DNA of 64,000 nucleotides from Casuarina equisetifolia (GCA_028551475.1 CM052355.1:22905580-22969579), one strand, 5' to 3'; shown: positions 1-13,324, counted from the stretch's first letter. Notes: generated by a model not told the origin, from the sequence alone. Made by a program: numbers and translations.

Positions 1-640
1 TGAAGTTTTTGATTCCGCGAGTGATTATGTGAAATTGATGAAGTTGATGTTTGATTTTGATTTTGATTTTGATTTTGATTTTGATTTGATGAGGAAGCTA
101 CTATTATCCCCAAACTTCTCATTTTGTTATGATGCACTACATGGAGTAGTGGGAGCATATGGGAAACCAATTTTTATGGAAGGGCTTGGTGCACAAGAAA
201 GTTAATTATTGAACTGCATTCCAAGGAAGATTTCAGTGGCGGACACCCAGATCCCAATCTAACTTACGCAAAGGAGTTGATTGCCAGTATGGGGCTAGAA
301 AAATCAAACTCTCAAGATTAACCACCAGAATTTGGTGGTGCTGCTGACCGGTCAGATGCGTTAAAAGTTGAAAATGGTGATGAATTTGAATACAATGATC
401 GTGTTGATGGATCCATCTTAAAGCACCGGGGTTTTTGATATTTGTTTGAGGATGGGTGACGATTGGTTTTCCGCCTCAGGAACCGGCTTTGAAGGTGAAA
501 ACATCGGTCTATATATTGAGTAGTATGAGAAGGATCCATCAAAAACTTGCCGAGGTTCTCAAGAAACACCTGCTCCTCTTGTTGAGGTTGCTCTGAAGCT
601 TTCCAAGATGGAGGAATTCTGTTACGGTTCTAGCATTTTA
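1..640 (+). pseudogene. Phosphoglucomutase (cytosolic type) pseudogene, internally deleted
   Basis: Translated fragments match plant cytosolic phosphoglucomutase, which interconverts glucose 1- and 6-phosphate. The order is: a stretch containing FCYDALHGVVGAYG and LGAQES (about 110-205), then, after a frameshift, GGHPDPNLTYAKELIASMG (about 238-295), then PPEFGGAADR. The reading then jumps to the family's C-terminus (EFEYNDRVDGS, YLFEDG, RLVFRL, PLVEVALKLSKM; about 355-610). The sugar-binding middle, roughly 270 residues in intact enzymes, is absent. Several in-frame stops and at least one frameshift make it non-functional. No introns interrupt segments that I would expect to be split in the parent gene, so a processed (retrotransposed) copy is likely. 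A TTTTGA hexamer has expanded at about 52-87 and would encode alternating Phe-Asp. The 5' part lies outside the window. Family identity comes from remembered sequence and is strong; the retro-origin is inferred. Confidence 0.85.
52..88. repeat. (TTTTGA)n hexanucleotide microsatellite
   Basis: About six uninterrupted copies of TTTTGA lie inside the phosphoglucomutase pseudogene, where intact genes have a single Phe-Asp-Phe. The repeat keeps the reading frame, so it could have begun before or after the copy died. Confidence 0.9.
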
Positions 641-1560
641 ACATTGAAGATCTACGTACTGCAGGGTGGAAGGGTGCAGTTACCGTGTTTTGGATACTTA
701 TCTACATTCGTTTGATTGTGATTGTAGTCTGGCCAGTAAGTGGGATAGCTTATCTAAGTTGCCTATGAGTAATTTGGGTTGCCATGGGAATTTGTAGTAA
801 GTATGGGTCGTCGGGATGAATTAGGGGACCATGTCCTGATCTCCACCCGTAAGCTTCCACAATAAAAGAGCGTTGCCACAGTAGTCACTTCGACCTTACA
901 TAGGGTAGAAGTGCATTTTGTAAAAAGCAACTTTAAATCAACAAAAATGTTAAAAGAGGTCCATTTTCCCTCAAAAGAAAACATGTGTATATTGAGTTTG
1001 TTGGCCCCTTTTCCATGGCATCCGATAACAAACTTCCCTTAAGGCCTGAAATCGGTGCAGTTATGGTTCCTGATAAGCAGGACCGTAACAAATTCCTTGG
1101 CCGTATTGTCCTTATCGTTATTACATAGATGCACAGGGAGCCATGGTAAAATTGTATGACAGTCTTAAATATGAGAGATGGTTCTCTTGATACTAACTCA
1201 AAGAGGGTAGAGATTTTCTCGAGAAACTTTGATACTCCAGCTTTAACGACTTGGGCATTTTTTTGGATCTTTTGATAGTAATAACTATAATCTCGGTCCC
1301 ATGGGATTATATATTACTTGTCAACCTCCCTTATTTTTTTGTTAATAAATAAAATGAATGTATCCATTGCTTTGCTTTTAAAAAAGACAAATTTTATATT
1401 ACAAAAGTATGATTCTTATATAGTGTTTAATTATAAAAATATATCTATAACTCAAAAGTTAACTTTTCAGTTAGACTACAAGTCTATTTTTAATAATTCA
1501 ACTCAAAATTCATAACAAACCAAGGTAAAAGTTTCTTTTTCTTTTTCTTTTTCTTTCACC
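641..1560. other. Intergenic stretch without a recognised gene
   Basis: Between the phosphoglucomutase remnant and the 3' end of the reductase gene I see only short open frames with stops. The first part may be 3'-untranslated sequence carried by the pseudogene. A pyrimidine-rich (CTTTTT)n run sits at about 1529-1558, just beyond the reductase stop codon on its downstream side. Confidence 0.5.
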
Positions 1561-1643
1561 TCCTTTCCCATACAAAGCATGCTAAAAATTGAGTCAAGAA
1601 CATGGCAAGTAATGGATTTTTACCTTTCACATTTATAAACAAT

Positions 1644-4600
1644 TTACAAATTCTCAACAGGAAAACCTGTTGGAGGTCTAATCTGTGAAGCCAAAGAGCG
1701 CAACTCTTTGATTTCTTCATCAGTGAGCCTCCAGCCAAGTGCTCCGGCAAATTCCTCAGCTTGTTCCGCTGTTTTAGCTCCTGGAATTGGCACTACATTC
1801 TCCTGGGCTACTAGCCAGTTGAGCGCTACCTAGATTTTGGAAGCAGAATCACTTGTAAGGTCACATGAAAACCAACGTCTTATTATTGTAATTTCAGGAA
1901 TTACGTGAACGGAATCGTTGTAAATAAGCCATTGGGACAGGGTCGATGAAAAGGGAAAACTAGATCAAAGTTGCTGTCTCAAATGTAGGTGCGCATATAA
2001 CATATAACTAGAATGAATGGTATCACAAAAGTCAGTATCTATAGAAGTGTATTTTTTGTGGATGTATTCCTGTACAGCTTAACTTGCTCCTAGGCAGATA
2101 TGTTGGCCAAATTGTTGTTGCAATTGCGTCAATTGCCTTGAAACAACAAACCTTAGAAGCTTCTCTTCTGGTAAGATCACATGATATACGACATTTAAAG
2201 AAGAAAAACAAACCTGTGTGCAAGTTTTACCATAGCCCTCTCCGATTTCTCTGATTCTGTTAAGCAGGGGTTGGAGCTGCACACAATAGCAGTGTTTTAA
2301 GAATGCAACTGGAACTTAAAGGTAATGGATAACTCTCTCACAAGTCTTACCCTAACTAGAAACTCCGAATTATATATCTGGCTTCGAGGACCACTTGGTA
2401 GATTTTCTGGTGAATACTTCCCCGTAAGAATGCCTGCAAATACATTAAAAAGATTATAAGCATTGAACTTTAAACTCTCTCTCTGTTTTTCGTTTTTATT
2501 TTTATTTTTTTATCTGAGTGTACAACGTAACTTATCACATTATGTTGTTAAAAAGTATACTAAGATCGGCTTACAGACTACACTGCAGCAGGACAGTGCT
2601 GAATGATTAAATAAACAATTGAATAAGGTCCTGAGACTAAGAGAAACCAACTTGGAATTGCATGGGGTATGGAAATAAAGTCTACTAGAAGTGATTATAA
2701 AACTATATTAGATAACCATAAGGTCCTCCACAGGTCTTTACTTTTCCTTTTAACATACTATCGGACAGCCACAACATGGGTGATTAGAGCCATTTATGGA
2801 ACTCATGGCATGTAATGGTTTAATTTCCAAAGAACGAAGATCTAACAAGCCACTTGGAAGATTTTTATCACTATTGCTCCCACCAACACACTGTGCAAAG
2901 CAAGTTGGTCACCGCCACATTATCCACAACGGAAAGCAACTACAGTTGATCATCGGAAATGCAAAACAGATAAGCTGCTTACAAGAGTGAATCAAGTCAG
3001 GGAAAATCATGTTTTAAGACATACAGAAAAAAGCTGGATATGTCTATTTACGTATATACAGACAAAAGATATAGATATATAAACCTACGTAAAAGAAAAA
3101 CACGTGTGCATACGCACATATGTATATCTCTCATATGCCATATATCGACTTTGTCCTCAGATTCTAAATGCATTGATTATACTAAAATTGAGTTAGATTC
3201 TTTTTTTGTCATTTTTGGATTTATGTGGGATCTTAATCATCGTATTCAATCATCAGTCTTGGTGGGTGAGTCCATTTCCTTCCAGCCCCAGATATAATTT
3301 TTTCTTTCAAAATATATGTTCAAGTAGGTCAACTACTTCTGTCATTGTCCCTCCCTGTTGATATACTGGCATGCCTATATTTCTCCTAGCACATCTTAGT
3401 CCTAATTTGGGCTAACTCATAATTTCATTGGAAGTGGCTAATATGTCTGTAGCACGTTGTATACACAACAAAGCAAGAGCATAAAAGTTTAAGGATTTAC
3501 CTTGCGCTATAGGTGAATATGCGATCAAAGAGACCCCAAGTTCATCACAGGCAGACTTTACACCGTTCTCTTCTGCTGCCCTGTATATGAGGCTGTAATT
3601 TACTTGGTTTGATGCCAGTGGTATACCTCTCTTCTTAAGCTTGTCATATGCGTCACGCAGTCGCCTTTCTGAACAATGGTCACAATCAGGTTAGGGAAGC
3701 AAAACGTTGGCACCAATTTCATGCATGTTTCGAGAAACAGAAGAACAAAAACACGAAAGTGATGACTCAATGTTATAAATTTATGCTACTCACTAAATAA
3801 TAAGAAGCTGAATAGTAGAAATATACCACTGTAGTTTGAAACACCAACAGCCTTCACTAAGCCCTCCTCAACAGCATCTCCAAGGCCATCAATATACCCT
3901 GAAATAATTTTTCAATGAACTAAACCTCTTCAGAATCCAGCTTTTCTCGAAAGACCTGATTTTAATAGTTATAGGAAGTTTACTGCTGAATCAGACAGTT
4001 GTAAGAGATTAACAACCTTCATTTCCCCATACTCCAGGCCTGAAATTAGCAAGCAGCTTCGTGAGCTTGGGTTCTCTTTATTCAACAATAGAAATGACTT
4101 TCTCAAAGGGAACTAGCAGAGAAATAATAAAAAGAGTTCATGGAGCACAGACCAATGGAGTTGATACAGGTCTACTGAAGAAAGTCCAAGACGACAGAGG
4201 GAATCCTTAAGGGCATTAATTACACTCTGGCGACCAAGTCTCCACGGTAAGGCTGCAAACTTGGTTGCAACAGCAACCTCCACAGTTGGATCCTTTTCCT
4301 TCCTTTCCTTGATAAATCTGTAAGAAAGTGGAAGAACTTTGGCGTTGCCTGAAACAGAAATCTAAACCACAACCAAATTGGTAGAATGTACCTTCCTAGT
4401 AGAGTTTCTGAATTTATAGCACCAAATGAGAGCTAGAAGAACAGAAAAAAAGTAACATTGTTCAGACAGATACCACTTTCGCCGAAAGATAATGGATAAG
4501 AACTCAAGAAAACTAAGGCTATTGCTAATGGACAAGAATTCAAGAAAACTAAAGTCATTACTCACCCTAGAGCCATAAACTTCAGCAGTATCAAAGAAAG

Positions 4601-6973
4601 TTATACCACTATCTACACTGACGTCAAAGGCAGCCTTGGCAGCCTTCAATTTTCTATCTGCAGTCATCATATATATTACAAAAAGAATTCCAATTACGAT
4701 TTTGTCAACTACAAATTAACGGAACATGTTCTACCAAATAACTAAGGGGGTTCAGCAAAGCAACAAAATATATTGCAAACCAAGCACAAGATAAGGACGT
4801 ATCTCTATCGTTGTGCACATAAGGAATGAAAGATGATTATCTTGAATAGCTGTGTTCTTCAATAATATAAGAAGACAAGAGTCGTCTTAAAGTTTTATGT
4901 CTGAACTTTTACCAAACTATCAAATTCAAAATTCTACATACCCACTTCTTAATTATAACACAGATAAAAATAACTAGAATGGTAACTTACATGAAGAAGT
5001 TAACCATTATTTAGCAAAAATAAGACAAAATTTTATTAACCACATCAATTATTCCACATTATTGGTTAATAGAGAATCAAAGTAGATTACCATTGATAGA
5101 GACCCAATCAGATTATGTTCAGTGCAGGCAGATTACGAATTCAGTTTAAATTGCTCATGAGTAACTGTAGAAGTTTTAAGCTTTGCAAACTTCATCTAGA
5201 AAAGACGTTTGATATTATCAACTTGGAGTTGGTAATTATATGGTTCCGTTGGTAAAATAGGATAACTACTTACATCTCTGGGGCAAGATTCTTCTCGTTT
5301 GTTAGGTTCCCACTGGTTTCTTAGTAGTTTCAAAAGCTCTCAGGAACGGAGGCTCCTCATCCCTTATCTCCATTCCATTTTTTCCTCTTTTCTCTGTTCC
5401 CACCTCCCTGTCTCCACAGAACCCCCGGCCCCACCAACCCCCCCCCCCCCCACCCCCTCCCACTTCTTCCCTTCTTCCCCCTTCTCTCCCTGCCGATCTT
5501 GATAGAAAATCTTAATGTGGAACATGTTAGTGGGCAGGAGAGATGCCTGACTTTTACACTTTCAAGCAAGGTCTAGTGAGTTCGTAGGTGCCAGTTAAGG
5601 AATATAAATACAGTAGCCAGATGGAAGTCTTTTTGCCAATCTATTCAGTTGGGGAGAGGACAGGATACCAAGAAGCTGAAATTTTTAGTGACCTCTTTAA
5701 AGAGTGTTCGGAATATGTGGTGCTTTCTAAGTTTCATGAGGTTAGGGATTAGGACTCTTCTTTAATAGAATTAGAGGCTGCTGTGGACCTTGTCTGTGGA
5801 AAATTGTGGGAATGTATTTTGGGAATGTATATGATGCTCCTCAGAACTGTTGGTTTTCATGGTTTGAGAAGACAGTAAGATTCAATGCTAGCATTATATT
5901 GTTGAGGGAGAGAAACCTTGAAGATACTTATCCCAGGCTGTTCCTTGTAGCCAAGAATCAGGAAATTTTTGTGGCTTACTGCTTAGGTTGATCAGGGTTG
6001 TTTCTTGACATAAAAAATGATTTATAAGGGTGTCCATGGCAATGTTGAGTTAGTATCTAAGCACAAGGTAAGATTCAGGACTAAGATCTTACAACACAAA
6101 CAGAGGGGAACAGAGAAACCAAAATTCACTCGATGGGGTACCAATTGCACTCCACACCTTTTAAATGTTGGACAGCTTCTTTGGGCAAGAACTATACAAT
6201 GTAGAGCCTCAAGAAGCATACAAAGATTAATATTTATCAATTGCTAACACATGGGTGGGATAACAGGGTAAACACAGTATTAATTAGTGTTTCCTTTCTC
6301 GGTGGCTAAAGGTATATGGTCTCTCGGGCATAGTCGGGTATCTCTAGGAATTACTTGAAGTTCGGGCCTCTTCTACAGATTTTTGGTATCCTAACTTTGA
6401 GCAAAAGTATGTCTTCAAATTTGAAATTGATCAAAAAGTGTGTTTTGAAATTATGGAAAAAGGCATTTACATTCATTTACACCGCAAGTATATACCCATC
6501 ATACAAGTACCCGAATTATATTCAAACAATTGTGTCAAAGCTAACATTTACAGCCATCTTTATCAAGAAACATAGATAATCCCTACCCGGCTGCAAGAAG
6601 AAAAAGTATTTATAAATGAATTTACTAGTTCAAAACGTAATCACGGGCCGAGAAGAACTTGTTGAAAGCCACAGTTATTGGCAAGATTAAGTCCAATTCC
6701 AAAAGGAACTCATAAGAAATAAGTTCTATCCACTTTCGTTGAGTGAATTTAGAACTTACCGTCCCATTCAAAGCTATTCCAATAGGTGGTGTCGCCCCAA
6801 GACCAGGCTCCAATCCCAAGCCTTGCGACCTTCAGTTCAGAGGCTCCCAGGCTGACCTTCTCTTTGTCTGCCTTCAAAGCAGTGAAGTCCTCGGAAGCAA
6901 CCGCTCTTATTCTGCGAATTCTGCTGTGGGTGCTTACAGAAAAGCATGCACTGCTAACGTGCAGGGCCATCAT
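1644..6973 (-). CDS. Aldo-keto reductase, plastid-targeted type (At1g06690-like), 10 exons
   Basis: Predicted NAD(P)H-dependent aldo-keto reductase. Minus-strand exons: 6973-6760, 4657-4566, 4432-4392, 4317-4153, 4039-4017, 3898-3827, 3668-3501, 2433-2351, 2276-2214, 1829-1644. Every junction is GT-AG and the frame stays open for 1107 nt (368 residues plus stop). The Ser/Arg-rich N-terminus (about residues 1-30) looks like a chloroplast transit peptide. The catalytic tetrad of the family is present: Asp94 and Tyr99 in [10 protein letters not shown], Lys135 in [12 protein letters not shown], His170 in DLYQLHW. Later conserved blocks include [21 protein letters not shown] and [12 protein letters not shown] near the nucleotide-binding end. 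Exon 5 is only 23 nt; intron 1 is 2.1 kb. Two adjacent Met codons start the frame and I chose the outer one; the second would shorten the protein by one residue. The physiological substrate is not established for this subfamily. The gene looks intact. Confidence 0.93.
5405..5490 (-). repeat. G-rich tracts in reductase intron 1 (C-rich on + strand)
   Basis: The plus strand carries a run of 14 C at about 5438-5451, flanked by several runs of 3-5 C. On the transcribed sense strand of the reductase this becomes at least six G tracts within about 85 nt, a G-quadruplex-capable composition. It lies in intron 1, far from both splice sites. Confidence 0.75.
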
Positions 6974-7404
6974 TCACCAGAATTACACAACTCCAAAAAC
7001 AACCAATTCGAGATTGGCGTTCTTCAATTTGATAAACTTGTTCGTCAAACCCAGCAAAAATACCAGGATTTCCGAAGAAAAGGGGTCGGGTTTGAACAGT
7101 AGGAAACAAAATGTAGTAAGGGAGGGAAAATTCTTAACAGGCAGAGAAAGGAGGGTTGGTGCGAGGGAGTAGGCGACACAAAGTTATGGTTGGCTAATGG
7201 AAGTACAGAGAAATGGTTCTTAAAATGAACACGTCACATGCTCGCCTTGAATGGCCATATCCCCTGCGATATTTCTCCACAACAAATCCACAATTTCCCC
7301 GCCAATTACAATTTCGAAAAGAAATCCTACAAGAGGAATCACCTTACCCGATCACTCTTGGCTGCACAACCAACCGTTAACAATTTTGATTTCATCTGGC
7401 TCTC

Positions 7405-7520
7405 AAAGAAAAAAGAAAAAAGAAAAAAGGAAAAAGAAAAAAGAAAAAAGAAAAAGAAAAAAGAAAAAAGAAAAAAGAAAAAAGAAAAAAAGAAAAAAAG
7501 AAAAAAAGAAAAAGGAATAA
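7405..7520. repeat. (GAAAAA)n polypurine microsatellite
   Basis: About 115 nt of nearly pure purine on the plus strand, built from GAAAAA and GAAAAAA units, lies roughly 430 bp upstream of the reductase start. The lysine-rich open frames over it are by-products of composition. Confidence 0.9.
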
Positions 7521-8340
7521 ATGACTAGAAAAAAGTAAACAACGAAATAAGTATCCTTATGAATTAGCTAATTCAACGTCCCAGTATTCAAGTTTGTCTA
7601 TTAATTCCTTATGATCAATTAGAACGGATTTCTTAACAATTTTTCCACACAAAATTGGAGTTTTAATTGCTCACTAAACCAATCAACTTCAAAAGACATG
7701 TAGTATATGACCATCTTTCCAAAATTGAGAATGGTCGTCGTATCCTATAAATTTGGACAAAGATAAGGTATTCAGTAAAAATATATATTGTGCTTACATA
7801 ATATACTAAAATATACAGTTAGTGCCTCACAATAATTTGCCGTTAAATTATCGTTACAAAATTTATAGTTCATATATGTCCTAGAAGGAATACCTCGGAT
7901 CTTGTAAACAAAAATGATTCGCTGCCACATCGCCATGCCTACCAGTTGACCAGGATACCTCATTAGCCTAAGGGCTTCTCCTCCATTGTGTTGCGAGTGA
8001 CCGTCTGAGAACAAGTTTGTGGACAATTGACCACCGGATCCTTTAAGGAAAGGTCGGCAAAGCGCTTCTTTTTAGCTCGTACATTGGTGAACCAAAGTGA
8101 TTGCTTCGTTGGGGAACAAGCTGGCTCCTGAACTTTCATTTACTCAGAATATGTTTACAGTACTTTCACCCTCTCTATTTAAAACAAGAAGTTACGTGTA
8201 TCGCTGGAGGAGGATTGATGAACTTTTTTGCAAGTTTAATCAAGCCACTAGTAATTACCTAGACTACTAACGAAAGGCTTAGATGCAACAACTACTAAAT
8301 CAACTGATAACAACCTACGGGACTACACGTTTCAATACTT
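7521..8340. other. Intergenic stretch, nothing recognised
   Basis: AT-rich sequence between the reductase promoter side and the first gypsy remnant. It has no coding similarity that I can see. It may hold the lost 3' LTR of gypsy A, but I could not match it to the LTRs at 18709-19061 or 32278-32692. Confidence 0.4.
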
Positions 8341-8734
8341 ACTCCGCATGCAAGACAACCTAGGCTCCCAAAATCAATTGAGCCTCCTCAAAAGCGACGT
8401 CGTCTACCCTTTTCAGCCACGTTAGACCAGACCCGTAACAAATTCGCCCTTCCTAATTTAGACCTTGCCCCCAAGGTCAACTTAAGGGAATCGGTACTAC
8501 ACATCTTCAAGGTCCTCCCAAATGCCATTAGCCGAGTATAACCCCTACCAGTAGATCAAAATTTCTAGCCGGCATTTGCATACACGGCAGTCCAGGATGA
8601 CTTCAGGGTGTGCCAAGAGATTTCCTTGAGCTTCAATGAATTTGGGAAAAGCAGCCTAGACTTTGACTCGGGCTCCCACACCGTTTTAGGCAAGAGATAA
8701 TAAACATCGGTTGAATTTGAGACTAGGGTGGCAA

Positions 8735-9520
8735 CTGTAGCTTGTAGTATCTTGTGGATATTGGGTCCCTAATGTCATCATTGGGCTACTTGACATAACC
8801 CAACATGATGAGTTATTAAGTGGCAGTAGGCTGCAGCCAGCCATGGCCACATGTGGTTCAAAGATATGATGGCTATCATCAACTAGTCGTTAGGTATTGA
8901 ATTTTGGAATTCAAAGTAAAGATGGGAAGTCTCTAAAATGATGACACGTGGTATAAATGGGTGTTGCTTGAGATGAGTTAAGTGGGTGGTTAAGACCTAC
9001 TTTGGGAAGCCGTGAGAACCTTAAAACAAGACTTTTGGGAAGTGGTAAAGTGGTTGAGTGCCATTAAGACACTAGTCATTGAGACCTTAACAATTACCTT
9101 GAGAAAAGAGTTAACCATTGGGTGAAGAGAAGGAGCCTATTAAAAGGAAGCAACCTAAAGAGAGAAGGTTGATTTGGGTTGAGCTTTGAACACCTCCTAA
9201 GTGGGCATTTGTATGGGAGTTCACCAATCTAAAGGGGTCTCCTAACCTATGAGTCCAAAAGGGCACATTAAGGCTAGTCTACGAGGAAAGATAAGAGAGT
9301 TTAGGTTACTGGGTGGTTAGGTGGTTGGCATTAAGCTCGGATTTATCTTGTAAATCCTCTTTGAAGGGCTTTTTTTATAACAAGAGAGGGTTAGGAATCA
9401 AGTAGTATAAATCTATCTCTATCATCCCCATTGATTCTTCCATAGTAATAAAAGAATGATTCTACCTTTAAAACTATGTCTCAACATGAGTAAAAGAAGG
9501 CTAGTATGGACTTTCATGGT
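8735..9520 (+). repeat. Unclassified insertion, possible solo LTR, in gypsy A
   Basis: Gypsy A reads from reverse transcriptase (ending about 9530) straight to the integrase tail (starting about 8720), with this non-coding block between. It starts near a TGTAG, carries AATAAA-like signals at about 9445-9455 and ends near TCTCAACA (about 9480) or slightly later. Both features suit an LTR, but I could not find a matching target-site duplication. Confidence 0.4.
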
Positions 9521-10799
9521 TTAATTGCTGCATAGTCCTAGTAATTTTGTAAGTTGTGACAATTCAATCACTGCTGAAATCTTAGCCACATCTACCTCCA
9601 CACTAGCTTTGCTCATCATGGACCTTAGAAAGCCCACTTACGTTTTTCCAAAATCACACTTAGGCCGTTTAGCATACTGTTCATGAGCTTCTAAAATTCC
9701 CAACACAATTTTAATATGCTGGATATATGAAACCAACTTTTACTAAAACGAAGGATATTATGAAAAAAAGAAAAATCAACATGTACCTCCTCAACGTCTT
9801 TAAAAGCAAAATTCATGAGTACTTGAAACATAGATTAGGCATTAGTGAGGTCGAAAAGCATCACAAGCCATTCAAAGTGCTCATGGTGGGTTTGGAAGCT
9901 ATTTTTGCAACATCTTCAAGTGGAATCCGAATTTGTTGATATTCGGACTACAAAATCCAACTTGGAGAAGTATTCTTCTCCATAGAGTTCATCTAGATTT
10001 GGATTAGCAAACTTATCCATCAACACACATTTGTCAAGTCTTATTCCCTTTCTTCACTAAGATAACTTGTGATGAAAACAAATCGGTATTGGGTTGGATC
10101 ACCCTAAATTGTAGCAACTAACATATGTTCCTATTTTTTCTTTTCTTTTTTTTTTTCTCTAGAAATATGACTGTTTGTACAATATGATAGATACTAGGCA
10201 TCCTTCCTTTTTTACAACAATATGATGGCCTTGATCTTAACATGGTGGCAACCCTCTAAGCTTATTAGAGACTTCATGAAAATTGCTCAAGACCTCTTAA
10301 ATCTTTTCTAGTTGTCCTTTCATCTCTAAACACATAGGCCTATCTTCTAAAGTCATTATTTTTAAGACCAAACCATGCCCTTATTTCTAAAGCTCCTTTT
10401 CCATTAATGTTACATTGTTCAAGACCAATTCCTCTAAACTTTCTACCTATTTCCTTTTTTTTCTTTTTTGTTTATGTTAGAAAAATTCTTCCTCCTTTAA
10501 CTTTGATTTGGTAAAGCTAGAGTTCCTTGTCAAGATAACCTTTTCCCCTTGATGCCAAAATATCAGTGTCAACTTTTCAAAATCTCAAAGGATGGGACCT
10601 AAAGTATATAACCAATACACCATTAATACTACCTTAGACAATACAAGAGCAATAATGTAGAAATCAACATTGAATGGGTTCCCTAACAATAGGTTTCTAA
10701 ACTTTGGTAGAAACTTGTAATCCATATTTGATCCTCATTTATAATCCACACTATAAAGTTGTTAGGTGCCTAAAAGCAACCTTAGAGGGGCAAGGTAAG

Positions 10800-12270
10800 G
10801 AATTAGGTTTCCAATATTATCTTCTAGATTCTATTTGCTATTGACTATAATTTATCTGTTGGCTAGAATATCGTGTGTTGTCCTATTCAAATAACAATGC
10901 GTTAGTTAATATGATCAAAAGACCACAAAATAAAACTATAGGCACTTGGGAAAGATATTTAATTTTTGGATAATATTCTATAATCTTAGCAATCATGCAC
11001 TCAAGTATAAATTGTGAACTCAAACCAAGCTGTTCATATCAAATCTAAAATAATTTTGAAATCTAATGCACTTCAACAATGATGACTAGTTGTTTTTCTT
11101 ACCACAAGTTCCTATTTAAGCATAAGATAAAATTACTTAGTGTGTAATCCAACCAAATACAAAATCAAATAAGTGCAACATAAAATTAAAAGGTTCTTTA
11201 ATTTTTTTTAGTTAATTAGATCAAATGTCTAACCCACCTCATTTGATAACTTATCAAAGAGTACAAATCCTTTGGTAATCTCACAAATTACCCACTATAA
11301 GAGAACCAAGTTAACAAGATACAATGAAATTATGCACAAAAAGGACCTATTGTAAGAAATCCTTCGACAAATGATAACAATTTGATTTAAGGTTTTATAC
11401 AATCACTATTGTAAATAAATCTTTATAATAATAGGAGAAGGATAGTAGTAATAGATCAACAAAGAACAAGTTAGAGTAATAGAATGAGAAATCAAACTCG
11501 CATTTCCTTGTGTTTCATTTTGCTTTTTTCTTCATGCTCCTTTCCTTTTTAAATTGATACCTTAGTTAAACATTGTGAAGGTAGAATGATTGGACTATCA
11601 CTCATCTCAAAGATCAATTGATTCGAATGGAAAGCAAAATAATCATCTTGGCAATATGATCAAAATCCTCCACACTAGCATTTCACTTTTTCTTTTTCCC
11701 TTTATTGCCTCTTTTCTTCTACTCACTCTATTCATGTGACATGTAACTTCTTGTTTTTATTTCATTTTTCACCCTAGACAACATGAGATCATTTATCTTC
11801 TTCTCATTAATCATGGATGCTTGTTGGGCTTGAAATTCTCATTTAAGATAGGTGAGTTGACTTCTTTTTAGTTTAGGCTCTTCTATTCTTCCTTTTTAAA
11901 CACACATGCGAACCTTTCTTTCTTCATCCCATTTTTTAGCCCATGAGCCAAACCTTATAAATCTGGATCATTGAAATAAACATGTTATAGTTTTGGGTCT
12001 ATAAATACATAAGCAAATAATGGTCAAGTAAGCATATTCTAGAAATAATTTTCATAAAAACATAAATCCAATGTTCCTATCAATATGTGTATTTATCACA
12101 ACAAGGAATATTCCAAAGAATAAGCAAAAGGTCTTAGGAATAATAATCTTCACCATCAAGCACAATATTAGCATACTACCATGTAGGAATTAAATCAACA
12201 AACATTATGCTTATCAAATCATCATAAAAAATATTAGTTCATAGAATCCAAAAAAGGACCCATCCAAATT
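10800..12270. repeat. Unclassified ~1.5-kb block splitting the gypsy A protease
   Basis: The protease reading frame of gypsy A stops near 12280 and resumes near 10800. The AT-rich sequence between has no coding similarity that I recognise and contains several polypyrimidine runs, as in plant LTRs. Ends and duplications could not be fixed. Confidence 0.35.
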
Positions 12271-13324
12271 TCTTCCTTCCTAGCCACTTCTTCACTTATG
12301 CAATTGTCCTAAGTCTATTAGAAAGAGAAGATTTTGAGAGTTGGGTTGAATTTATCCCTTGATCTTCATAGTTTGGGAACTCAAAGTTCTAAAAATGTTT
12401 GACATTGAGATCTTTGATGTTTTGGCCCATTGGAGATCAATTTCTTGTTCAAACTCCTTCAAAACAAAGAAAGCTTCTTCACCTTTAAGCACCCTTGCCT
12501 CCATAAGCAACAACTTTTTACATCAATGCCCTAATCCAAAATAGTCATCATAATAGGAACACAAGCCTTCCATTCCTTGTTCATTCAATTTTTTTGGTGA
12601 CAACCTTTTGAGGAGTCTCAAAATTTTTTGTGATTATAAAGAGCGAGGTTGGAGGATGCCATGGTACTTAAAGGTTTTCTTGTTGAAGGCATCATGGGAG
12701 GCCTAGCTACCATCATCTTTCATTCATAAATCATTGTGAGCCTAATCTCTTTCACTAAGTGCTTAGTTTGGCCACTTATACATGTACCTTTAGTCTTTCT
12801 TTTAGCCTTATAACAAAGCAGCTAACTTACTAGAAGTGGAATATTGTTGGTTGCCTAAGATATGTAAAAAATGTGATTACTCTGGACATAAGGAATGTAT
12901 TATAAAGAAAAAGGAGATATGAATTCCACTGTGAAAAAAGGCTCATTAAGTCAACAAGAGAACAATCATAAAGGACAGGGGATCAAGGACATAAGGATAA
13001 AGGAAATGAAGATTAAGTACATGAGGATTATGGACATGAGAATCTAGAAGATAAAAATCTTGGTAATGTACAAATTGCAATTTTAAAACTGAATGAAGTT
13101 ATTTCCTCCCTAAAAGAGCAAAGTAGGTCAAAAAGCCCAAATTCTAGCATAGATCAAAGCAATAAAGCAAGGAAACAAAAGAATTTCCAAAAGGAGTACA
13201 TGTAAGGAGAATAACACTAATAATAGATTTAGTGTCTTGATGAATAATCCTCAAGAACCAAATAGAGCAAGATGCAATGATAATGAAGGTTTTGAGGGAG
13301 AAAATACCAAACCTCCAAACAAGT

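Noticed and set aside
641-1300. Possible second gene after the phosphoglucomutase remnant
   Set aside because: Fragments in three frames gave no recognisable family, and stops are dense.
5806-5991. Open frame in reductase intron 1 reminiscent of a LINE zf-RVT segment (DTYPRLF, NQEIFV)
   Set aside because: The match is a few residues only; no reverse transcriptase, tail or target duplication is nearby.
7238-7528. Lysine-rich open frames
   Set aside because: They arise from the (GAAAAA)n microsatellite; a protein-like part is absent.
8735-9520. Defined solo LTR in gypsy A
   Set aside because: LTR-like signals exist, but I could not fix both ends with a duplication, so it is listed only as an unclassified block.
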